Source: Bacilli bacterium
GTDB lineage: Bacteria; Bacillota_I; Bacilli_A; RF39; UBA660
Length of the DNA: 13,916 nucleotides
NCBI GenBank assembly: GCA_900757295.1
Contig: CAAENH010000121.1
Coordinates: 1 to 13,916 of the forward strand
Direction of reading: 5' to 3'
Shown: piece after piece, positions 1 through 6,310 of the stretch
Layout: every line of letters begins with the position of its first letter
How positions within the stretch are numbered: position 1 is the first letter of the stretch
Notes under the pieces: model-generated
What the model saw: the letters and a program-made list of their open reading frames with translations, nothing else
Database searches by the model: none
What the model was told of the DNA's origin: nothing
Translations under genes and position numbers: made by a program

Positions 1-1
1 A

Positions 2-1204
2 AATATTCATGGAACAATAGCTGATGAAATTATTGTTAATAATCAATCTTATAATATTGCTGAAGAAGGTTTATCAATTAAGGTTGACAATAATAGTTTA
101 AATAATATTAAATTACATATAAAAAATAATTTACAAAAATATATAGATAAAATAGATTTCCATGAAGATTCAAATAATTTAGTAATATCTAATAAAACAA
201 TAGATAATGAATATATAAATATATCTCTAAAAAATATATCAACAACGATAAATTTAGTTCCATATTTACCACTAGATATTTACTATCCTAAGAGTGAAGA
301 AATAGCTTCACTGTATTCTATTTCAACAGCAAACAGTAAATATTGTTTCAAAGATTTAAAACAGTGTTATTCTTATAATAGTGATAAAGTATTAAAATCT
401 AAAACTATAAATAATACTACTTACATTGGAAAAAGAGTAGAAATATATGATGCAAATAAGGCTGGTATAACAGTTGAGTTTAAAATTAGAAAAGGTAGCT
501 ATCTTTCAACTTCTAAACAATTTGGAAGTAATTATAATTTTAGTGAAATTAGTTTTGTAGATTTAAATATTAATAATATAATAGAGTATGGCTTAGAAGC
601 TAATATAGGTTATTACTATAAATTTGTTATTGCAGGAGATAGTATCTTTCCTTGGTTAGAATATAGTCAAATAAGCAGTTATCAATGTGATAGTACATAT
701 AATAGATGTGAATTACCATATTTATTTGATGATTACTTTACTAATCCAGAATATAATTCTTACATTGTAAAAGGTGGTACGGCATACTTTACATATTCAA
801 AAACCGGAACATCTTATAATAAGAAAACTTATGAGGGTGCTGCTATATTAGGTCATGTTTATGATCCTGATAAATTTTATCTAGAATTTCCTTATGAATA
901 TAGAATTTCATACGGTGCAGGATCTTCATCAGAAGAAGATTATTTAGAAGATTATGTAATAGGAATGTTTAAAAATTCAAAAAAAGTAGATGACTCTAAT
1001 CCAGCATGGAATCACGATAGTGGAGATTTACAATATTCAGGATTTAATGTTAAATTAAATGGTCAAGATACTAATAATTCATACTATAAATTAGAACTAA
1101 ATACAACTGTAATAGGTGGATCAGATAATAGTAGTAGTTGTGATGTTTGCAAGCCAGACTACATTGTAACAGACCCAAACAATGGGGATACAGGACAATC
1201 TTAG
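2..1204 (+). CDS. 3' part of a secreted/surface-type protein of unknown function (5' end outside window)
   Basis: An uninterrupted frame runs from base 2 to the TAG stop at 1202-1204, giving the last 400 residues of a longer protein. The first internal Met is far downstream (codon 322) and has no good ribosome binding site, so the gene begins before the window. I do not recognise the family. The composition is that of an extracellular protein: rich in Asn, Ser, Thr, Tyr and Ile, with few charged clusters. Cysteines come in spaced pairs: C115/C122 and C229/C236 (both CX6C) and C380/C383 (CX2C), which suggests disulfides or metal sites. No membrane segment, LPXTG motif or charged tail is present at the C-terminus, which ends in a Gly/Asp/Asn/Ser-rich stretch. 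It lies just upstream of a giant prepilin-like gene in the same orientation but is separated from it by a terminator, so any functional link is only an inference. Its true N-terminus and anchoring mode cannot be seen here. Confidence 0.85.
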   Translation, partial: NIHGTIADEIIVNNQSYNIAEEGLSIKVDNNSLNNIKLHIKNNLQKYIDKIDFHEDSNNLVISNKTIDNEYINISLKNISTTINLVPYLPLDIYYPKSEEIASLYSISTANSKYCFKDLKQCYSYNSDKVLKSKTINNTTYIGKRVEIYDANKAGITVEFKIRKGSYLSTSKQFGSNYNFSEISFVDLNINNIIEYGLEANIGYYYKFVIAGDSIFPWLEYSQISSYQCDSTYNRCELPYLFDDYFTNPEYNSYIVKGGTAYFTYSKTGTSYNKKTYEGAAILGHVYDPDKFYLEFPYEYRISYGAGSSSEEDYLEDYVIGMFKNSKKVDDSNPAWNHDSGDLQYSGFNVKLNGQDTNNSYYKLELNTTVIGGSDNSSSCDVCKPDYIVTDPNNGDTGQS

Positions 1205-1226
1205 AAGCAACAGCTTCTTTTTTTTT
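1202..1226 (+). terminator. Rho-independent terminator overlapping the stop codon of the upstream gene
   Basis: A 6-bp stem AGAAGC (1203-1208) / GCTTCT (1213-1218) with a 4-base loop is followed by eight T residues (1219-1226). The stem starts inside the TAG stop codon. It separates the partial upstream gene from the prepilin-like gene. Confidence 0.8.
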
Positions 1227-1236
1227 ATAGTAAATA

Positions 1237-1258
1237 TGTTATAATAAAAAATAGGTGG
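1237..1258 (+). promoter_or_regulatory. Extended -10 promoter and ribosome binding site of the prepilin-like gene
   Basis: TGTTATAAT (1237-1245) is a perfect extended -10 box (TGn plus TATAAT). No convincing -35 lies 17 bases upstream, where the T-tract of the preceding terminator sits. The expected start point is about 1252, only about 12 bases before the ATG at 1264. The Shine-Dalgarno AGGTGG (1253-1258) is 5 bases before that ATG. This favours ATG 1264 over the in-frame GTG at 1255, which lies inside the Shine-Dalgarno. Confidence 0.65.
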
Positions 1259-1263
1259 ACAAT

Positions 1264-4200
1264 ATGAATAAAAAAAAAGGTTTTACGCTAGTTGAATTAA
1301 TAGTAACAATAGCTTTGTTAGGTTTAATTGGATCAATCATAGCAGTAAATATGGTAGGTTTATATAAAAAACAAGATCAAAGTGAAACTGCAAGAATAGA
1401 AAGTATTATTAAATCTGCAGCAGAAACTTATCTAGAAGTAGAACAAAAAAGTGGATGTGTATCAGTAGAAGAATTAATAAAACAAAACTATTTAAAAGAA
1501 AAAGAAATAAAAGATTACAAAGATAAATATGTTGAAATAGTAAATGGCGAATTAACTATAAAAAGTGATCAAGAATGTAATTCAGATACAAAATACCTAA
1601 AAGTAACTTATAAATCAAACTTAAAAGATGAAATGGTTCAAAATCTGCCAAAAGATAACACTAAATATAAAAAAGGTGATTATGTAACTTTAAATCAAGC
1701 AGTACCAACTACAAATGGATATAATTTTGTAGGTTGGTCTAAAAAAGAAAATGGAAATATATTAACTGATTCAAATACAAAAATAACTAAAAACTTAAAT
1801 TTATATGCAATATGGACTAAAAAGAATTTTAATGTAACATATGATTTAAATGGTGGAACATCAGCAAATATAAATACTGCAAGTGTTGCTTATAAAGATT
1901 CATATACAATAACTAGTGAAGAGCCAGTAAAAGCAGGTTATGTTTTTAAAGGTTGGAGACAAAATGATAATTATTCTTCAAATGAAACAGATATAAATTA
2001 TAAACCAAATGATAAAATAACAGTCACAAAAAATATTACATTAAAAGCAATTTACGATCCAGGAGTATATACTATTACTTTGGATAATCAAAATGCGAGT
2101 GTAGCAGGGTCTAAATCATTAGTAGAATACTATAATTCAAGAATTTGTACAGATAAAAATATTTGTAATACATCTCAAGTAACAATAGAACGACCTTCAA
2201 AAACAGGATATAAATTTAAAGGATATTATACAAAGAAAAATGGTTTAGGAGAACAACTAATAGATGAAAACGGTAAAACCAAATTTATAAATACTGCCAT
2301 AACAAGTAATACAACTTTATATGCATATTATGAAATAAATAAATACCAAGTTATTATTAATGAAATATATGATCAAACAATTTCTACTACGCAAACAATT
2401 AATTATAATGATTCAGTTACTAAAACTATTTCACCTAAAGAAGGATATGAATATTCAAGTATATCTTGTAATGGAACATCTACATATTCTTATAAAAATA
2501 ATGTATTAACAATTAATAATATTAAGAGCAATGTTGTATGTAATATAAAATATATAAAACAAGTATATAAAGTTAAAGTATTAGCTGAAAATGGTTATTT
2601 ATATAAATCACAAACTTTAAAAGAATCAATTATAAATGATAATGAAATAAAAACAAATGCTGATATTGGTAAAGCTACAACTTCTACAACTCAAGCAGGT
2701 TTATATAAAACAACAGTTGATAACAGTACGATTTATTATTATAGAGGTAGTGTAAATAATAATAATTTGAATTTTGCTGGATTAAAGTGGAAAATAGTAA
2801 GAACTAATGAAAATGGAAGTATAAAATTAATATTAAATAGTTTTATTAGTAATAGAGACTCTGACATGAAAAATACATTTTTTCATTCTGCTGCTGAAGA
2901 TGCTTTAAATAATTTTTATGATAATTATTTACAAAACTATAGTGACTATATTGTTGATAATTATTTTTGTGACGACAATTATGATGGTGGTTATAATTTG
3001 AGGTGTACCAATAAATTATCAGTTTCAAATGGTCTTTTAACTAATCCGATTGGTATGTTAACAGGTCAAGAAGTTGTTTATGCTGGACTTCAATCAAAAT
3101 ATAGAAATATTGCAGCTTCATCTCAAATATCGCGAACTGATTATTATTTAAAAGATAATTATGCTTGGTGGACAATGAATGGTTATAGTACTTATTATAA
3201 TAATATACAATATTTAACGGTTAATTACAGAAAAAATTGGGATAAAAATTACTTTGAACCATCTTCTTCTAATTTATCTGCTAGTATAAGGCCAGTTATA
3301 AATATTAATGGAGATTTACAAATTAAAGGAAATGGAACAGAAAATGATCCTTATCGCTTAGAAAATGAAGCTGATCCATTAGTAGATAATACAAACCCAA
3401 AACAAGTTTTAAAAACTAAAAACGCATCTTTTAATGTAACTGGAAATTATAACTATGAGTATTCAAATCTTTCTTGCACTAATAATCAAAAAGCAAGTTA
3501 TGATAATTCAACTAAGCTATTAAATGTCAAAAATGTTACAAATGATACCGAATGTAAAGTAACATTCAGTAATACAAAATATGTAATATTCTATGTTCCA
3601 AATGAAAATTACAATTCTTATAGAACAGCGGTAAATAAAATAGTAAGTAATTATAAAACTAAAGGTATAAATTTGAAAGTTGATATTGTACCATATGATA
3701 GTTATAAAATCAAAATGTTTGAATTAAATACGAACAGACCATCATCAATGCTAGAATTTGGTGCTCAAATGCCACAATTTTTAGGAATTATTGGGAAATA
3801 TGCTTTATTTTCTTTACGTATAGTTCCATCTGGATCTACACATGCAGATGGGTATGATCAAATATATTTAAGAAGATATAATGATACGTATGATGATCCG
3901 TCAGGTTTATTATGTATATTAAGAAAAGAGTTTTCACATACTAATAATTACTATATTTCTAAAGATTCTAAGGAAGTATATGTAAAAAGTGGAACAACTG
4001 GAGACAGCTGCTACATATATAGAAATGGTGAAGCAGCAACATCTATTAGTAACATATCTATTTCTTCTAAAGATTTACAAAGCAATTATAAGGAGGCGAG
4101 TGTACTTTCAACTAATTCTAAAGTTTATGATCCTTATTATAATACAGATTCTTGTAATCAAAATGAAATGAATTATTTAAATAGTAATGTTAATAACTAT

Positions 4201-4554
4201 TTGAGCACTATTAATGGAATTTGGCAAATTTATAAACATAACGTTAGCGATGGTAATAAATGTGGATTAATTGTCCAAAATGAAAAAGAAAGAAGAAATT
4301 TTAAAACATATTCTTTATGGTATGATGAAAATGCATCATCTGCACAAAAAATATCTCACTATTATAATAACAGTGAAAATATTTCTCAAAGATATAAAAT
4401 ATTTATAAAAACAAAAGGAGATTCTGTGATTGATAATGATAATTATTCTAAAAATTACAACGCAATAAGAAATTTGACTCAAACTTCAACACAAAATCCA
4501 TTAAGTTATGATGAATTAGTTAAAGAATTAGAAAGTATGAAAATTAGTGAATAA
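1264..4554 (+). CDS. Giant type IV prepilin-like surface protein with InlB-type repeats
   Basis: The 1096-residue product starts MNKKKG/FTLVELIVTIA. This is a class III-signal-type prepilin N-terminus: Lys-rich leader, Gly6 at the prepilin peptidase cut, Phe as new residue 1, Glu at mature position 5, then a hydrophobic helix to about residue 33. Residues about 110-358 hold three InlB B-repeat / Listeria-Bacteroides-type repeats, marked by GYNFVGW, GYVFKGW and GYKFKGYY, each closed by a LYAIW / LKAIY / LYAYY strand. Two related Cys-pair modules lie at about 392-430 and 729-768. Between them, residues 490-700 form a module with FAGLKWKIVR, LTGQEVVYAG, AWWTMNG and RPVININ...GNGTENDPYRL, a pattern I associate with surface proteins of uncultured gut Bacilli. 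Residues 772-1096 are unrecognised and carry Cys at 884, 916, 964 and 1000. There is no sortase motif. Typical pilins are 100-200 residues, so this may be a pilus-tip or pseudopilus-anchored adhesin; that role is inferred. No pilus assembly genes are in the window. Confidence 0.85.
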   Translation: MNKKKGFTLVELIVTIALLGLIGSIIAVNMVGLYKKQDQSETARIESIIKSAAETYLEVEQKSGCVSVEELIKQNYLKEKEIKDYKDKYVEIVNGELTIKSDQECNSDTKYLKVTYKSNLKDEMVQNLPKDNTKYKKGDYVTLNQAVPTTNGYNFVGWSKKENGNILTDSNTKITKNLNLYAIWTKKNFNVTYDLNGGTSANINTASVAYKDSYTITSEEPVKAGYVFKGWRQNDNYSSNETDINYKPNDKITVTKNITLKAIYDPGVYTITLDNQNASVAGSKSLVEYYNSRICTDKNICNTSQVTIERPSKTGYKFKGYYTKKNGLGEQLIDENGKTKFINTAITSNTTLYAYYEINKYQVIINEIYDQTISTTQTINYNDSVTKTISPKEGYEYSSISCNGTSTYSYKNNVLTINNIKSNVVCNIKYIKQVYKVKVLAENGYLYKSQTLKESIINDNEIKTNADIGKATTSTTQAGLYKTTVDNSTIYYYRGSVNNNNLNFAGLKWKIVRTNENGSIKLILNSFISNRDSDMKNTFFHSAAEDALNNFYDNYLQNYSDYIVDNYFCDDNYDGGYNLRCTNKLSVSNGLLTNPIGMLTGQEVVYAGLQSKYRNIAASSQISRTDYYLKDNYAWWTMNGYSTYYNNIQYLTVNYRKNWDKNYFEPSSSNLSASIRPVININGDLQIKGNGTENDPYRLENEADPLVDNTNPKQVLKTKNASFNVTGNYNYEYSNLSCTNNQKASYDNSTKLLNVKNVTNDTECKVTFSNTKYVIFYVPNENYNSYRTAVNKIVSNYKTKGINLKVDIVPYDSYKIKMFELNTNRPSSMLEFGAQMPQFLGIIGKYALFSLRIVPSGSTHADGYDQIYLRRYNDTYDDPSGLLCILRKEFSHTNNYYISKDSKEVYVKSGTTGDSCYIYRNGEAATSISNISISSKDLQSNYKEASVLSTNSKVYDPYYNTDSCNQNEMNYLNSNVNNYLSTINGIWQIYKHNVSDGNKCGLIVQNEKERRNFKTYSLWYDENASSAQKISHYYNNSENISQRYKIFIKTKGDSVIDNDNYSKNYNAIRNLTQTSTQNPLSYDELVKELESMKISE
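1597..2337 (+). repeat. Three tandem InlB B-repeat-like domains (protein-level repeat)
   Basis: Codons 112-358 of the prepilin-like gene encode three consecutive units of roughly 75-90 residues. Each runs from a beta strand (VTYKSN, VTYDLNGG, YTITLDNQ) through a central Gly-Tyr-x-Phe-x-Gly-Trp/Tyr core to a closing strand before the next unit. The units are divergent at the DNA level. This fold family is common in Gram-positive adhesins and internalins. Confidence 0.75.
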
Positions 4555-4567
4555 CTAATTTTCTTTT
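4541..4567 (+). terminator. Probable weak terminator across the stop codon of the prepilin-like gene
   Basis: An 8-bp, nearly all A-T stem AAATTAGT (4541-4548) / ACTAATTT (4554-4561) has loop GAATA and is followed by TCTTTT. The TAA stop (4552-4554) sits in the loop and 3' arm. The stem is A-T rich, so termination strength is doubtful. Confidence 0.5.
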
Positions 4568-4593
4568 CCAAATAACTAAAAGTGTGTTATAAT
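4565..4593 (+). promoter_or_regulatory. Promoter of the rimP-nusA-rnpM-infB operon
   Basis: A -35-like TTTCCA (4565-4570) is followed after exactly 17 bases by TATAAT (4588-4593), which also has the extended -10 TG (TGTTATAAT from 4585). The expected start is near 4600, giving a leader of about 55 bases before rimP. Confidence 0.75.
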
Positions 4594-4599
4594 ACAAAT

Positions 4600-4654
4600 A
4601 ACAGAAGAAAGCGGGCATAAAAATCCTGCTTTTATTATTGTAATGAGGTGAGCC
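4600..4654 (+). promoter_or_regulatory. rimP-nusA leader with attenuator-like hairpin and Shine-Dalgarno
   Basis: The short leader carries a stem AAAGCGGG (4608-4615) / CCTGCTTT (4625-4632) with one G-U pair and a 9-base loop. It is followed by an interrupted T-rich tract (TATTATTG). The shape is terminator-like but the U-tract is imperfect. In B. subtilis, NusA represses its own operon through a NusA-dependent terminator in this leader; a matching role here is inferred from position and structure. The ribosome binding site GAGGTG (4645-4650) lies 4 bases before the rimP ATG and outside the hairpin. Confidence 0.6.
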
Positions 4655-4915
4655 ATGGAAGAAAATTTGACTAAGTTAAAAAGTGAAGTACAAGATTCAC
4701 TAAAATCAATGAATATCATTGTAACAGATATTTTTGTTAAAGAAGAAAAGAAATATAAATTTCTAACTATTGAATTAGATAAAATAGGAGGAATCGATTT
4801 AGATACAATAGTTGAAGCAACCAATATAATAAATCCTATTGTAGATAAATATGATTTTATAGAAGATTCATATATATTAGATGTAATAAGTAAAGAACAA
4901 GGAGAAGAAAAATAA
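4655..4915 (+). CDS. rimP: Ribosome maturation factor RimP, N-terminal domain only
   Basis: RimP assists maturation of the 30S subunit in the cytoplasm. The 86-residue product matches the N-terminal RimP domain. A helix of about 20 residues is followed by the strand IIVTDIFVKE, then KYKFLTIELDKIGGIDLDTI, which aligns with the family pattern of a hydrophobic strand, Asp/Gly turn and 'G-(V/I)-D-(I/L)' before a helix. It ends at YILDVISKEQGEEK, exactly where normal RimP has YxLEVSSPGxxRPL. Typical RimP is about 150 residues, so the SSPG-RPL motif and the whole C-terminal SH3-like domain (the S12-contacting part in characterised homologues) are missing. There is no room for a frameshifted remainder, because nusA starts in the last base of the stop codon. 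Identity rests on first position in the nusA operon plus the N-domain pattern. Start: ATG 4655 behind GAGGTG. Confidence 0.8.
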   Translation: MEENLTKLKSEVQDSLKSMNIIVTDIFVKEEKKYKFLTIELDKIGGIDLDTIVEATNIINPIVDKYDFIEDSYILDVISKEQGEEK

Positions 4916-6030
4916 TGAATAGTAAAGAATTTATTAAAGCATTAAACCATATAGTAGAAGAAAAAGGTATTTCTAAAGATGTAGTTTTTGAAGCTATGGA
5001 ACAAGCACTTACTACTGCCTATAAGAAGAATTTTGATTCTAAAACAAACGTAAGAGTAGATATTAACAGAGAAACTGGTGAAATAAAAGTATTCTCATAT
5101 TTAGTAGTTGTAGAAGACTATTTAGATGGCGAAGAAATTGTTGATGAAGAAGGAAATATTACTTACACTGAACCAGAAATAAATCCAGATGCTCAAATAC
5201 TTTTAGAAGATGCTGTTAAAATTGTACCTGATATTAAAGTAGGAGAAACTATCGAAAAAGAAGTTACACCTGCTGATTTTGGAAGAGTTGCAGCAAGTAC
5301 TGCTAAACAAGTTGTTACTCAAAAAATTAGAGAAGCTGAAAGAAACAGTATCATGGAAGAATTTGCTGATAAACAAGATGAATTAGTAGTAGGAACATTA
5401 GCTATGGAAGATGCTAATAATTACTATGTGGATTTAGGAAGAACTAGAGGAATTTTAAGAAAAAGTGAAATGATTCCTCAAGAACAAGTTAAAATGGGTT
5501 CATCAATTAAAGCCTATGTTACTAAAGTAGAAGCTCAAACTAAAGGACCACTTATTTTATTATCAAGAAAACATTATGGCTTTGTAAAAAGATTATTTGA
5601 AAGTGAGATACCTGAACTTGCTGATGGTACTATAGAACTTTATAGTGTAGCTAGAGAAGCAGGAGTTAGAAGTAAAGTTGCTGTTTACTCTAAAGATGAA
5701 AAAATTGATCCAATTGGAGCATGTATAGGTGAAAGAGGAAGCAGAATTGGAGCTATTTTAAAAGAATTAAATGGTGAAAAAGTTGATCTAGTATTATATA
5801 GTGAAGACCCACAAGAATTCATTGCCAATGCATTATCTCCAGCTAAAAATGCTATCGTAAATATAATAGACGAAAAGAAAAAAGAAGCACTAGCTATATT
5901 TGATGATAGTAATTTCTCACTTGCTATTGGTAAAAAAGGAAATAATGTAAAATTAGCAAGTCGTTTAACAAAATATAAAATAAGTGTAAAAACTTTAAGT
6001 CAAATAAACGAAGAAGGAAATAGTAATTAA
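4915..6030 (+). CDS. nusA: Transcription termination/antitermination factor NusA
   Basis: NusA binds RNA polymerase and the nascent transcript, promoting pausing and hairpin-dependent termination. The product is 371 residues, the short Firmicute form without the C-terminal acidic repeats of Proteobacteria. The N-terminal polymerase-binding domain occupies about 1-125. An S1 domain follows at about 150-218, ending GPLILLSRKH. KH1 contains DPIGACIGERGSRI (265-278) and KH2 contains FSLAIGKKGNNVKLASRL (334-351). Both GxxG loops are intact. The ATG overlaps the rimP stop codon by one base (TAATG). A Shine-Dalgarno AAGGAG (4899-4904) sits inside rimP, about 10 bases upstream, so translational coupling is likely. 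As second gene of the operon it would control its own leader hairpin if autoregulation as in B. subtilis applies. Confidence 0.97.
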   Translation: MNSKEFIKALNHIVEEKGISKDVVFEAMEQALTTAYKKNFDSKTNVRVDINRETGEIKVFSYLVVVEDYLDGEEIVDEEGNITYTEPEINPDAQILLEDAVKIVPDIKVGETIEKEVTPADFGRVAASTAKQVVTQKIREAERNSIMEEFADKQDELVVGTLAMEDANNYYVDLGRTRGILRKSEMIPQEQVKMGSSIKAYVTKVEAQTKGPLILLSRKHYGFVKRLFESEIPELADGTIELYSVAREAGVRSKVAVYSKDEKIDPIGACIGERGSRIGAILKELNGEKVDLVLYSEDPQEFIANALSPAKNAIVNIIDEKKKEALAIFDDSNFSLAIGKKGNNVKLASRLTKYKISVKTLSQINEEGNSN

Positions 6031-6033
6031 TTT

Positions 6034-6294
6034 ATGAAAATAAAAAAAATTCCTATGCGAACTTGCGTTATCACTAGAGAAAAATGTGAAAAAAAAGATT
6101 TAATTAGAGTAGTTAGAACACCAGAGCAAGAAGTAAAAGTTGATGAAACTGGCAAAATGAATGGGAAAGGTGCTTATCTAAAAAAAGATAAAGAAGTAAT
6201 AAAAAAAGCTAAGCAAAATAAAATATTAGAAAAAATATTAGAAGTTAAAGTAGAAGATAATATTTATGATGAATTAATAAATTTAGTTAAATAA
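6034..6294 (+). CDS. rnpM: YlxR-family RNA-binding protein (RNase P modulator RnpM)
   Basis: An 86-residue protein of the YlxR / DUF448 family. It shows the family's opening KIPMRTCVIT (residues 5-14), then KKDLIRVVR (20-28), a Val-Asp-x-Thr-Gly-Lys turn (36-41) and the signature GKGAYL (44-49, usually GRGAYL). It is strongly basic in its second half, as expected for an RNA binder. In B. subtilis YlxR has been reported to bind RNase P RNA and modulate its activity, hence RnpM; it has also been linked to glucose-responsive transcription. The start at 6034 keeps the conserved KIPMR block. Met8 would cut into it. The Shine-Dalgarno (AAGGAA, 6014-6019) is distant, so the gene probably relies on coupling to nusA, whose stop is 3 bases upstream. 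The ylxQ (L7Ae-like) gene that usually follows is absent. Confidence 0.92.
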   Translation: MKIKKIPMRTCVITREKCEKKDLIRVVRTPEQEVKVDETGKMNGKGAYLKKDKEVIKKAKQNKILEKILEVKVEDNIYDELINLVK

Positions 6295-6310
6295 GAAAAG
6301 GAGGAATAGT

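Noticed and set aside
2846..3028. Minus-strand open frame of 60 codons inside the prepilin-like gene
   Set aside because: Composition is an artefact of antisense AT-rich sequence (runs of Asn, His, Tyr). It has no ribosome binding site and lies wholly within a supported gene.
3989..4171. Plus-strand 60-codon open frame in another frame of the prepilin-like gene
   Set aside because: Fully inside a well-supported coding frame, with no ribosome binding site and no recognisable features.
4576..4824. Minus-strand 82-codon open frame across the rimP promoter and gene
   Set aside because: Antisense to rimP. No Shine-Dalgarno is seen, and the promoter, leader and RimP signals on the plus strand explain the region.
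4655..4915. rimP as a frameshifted pseudogene
   Set aside because: No downstream remnant can exist because nusA starts at the rimP stop codon. The frame is intact, has a good ribosome binding site and feeds a coupled nusA start.
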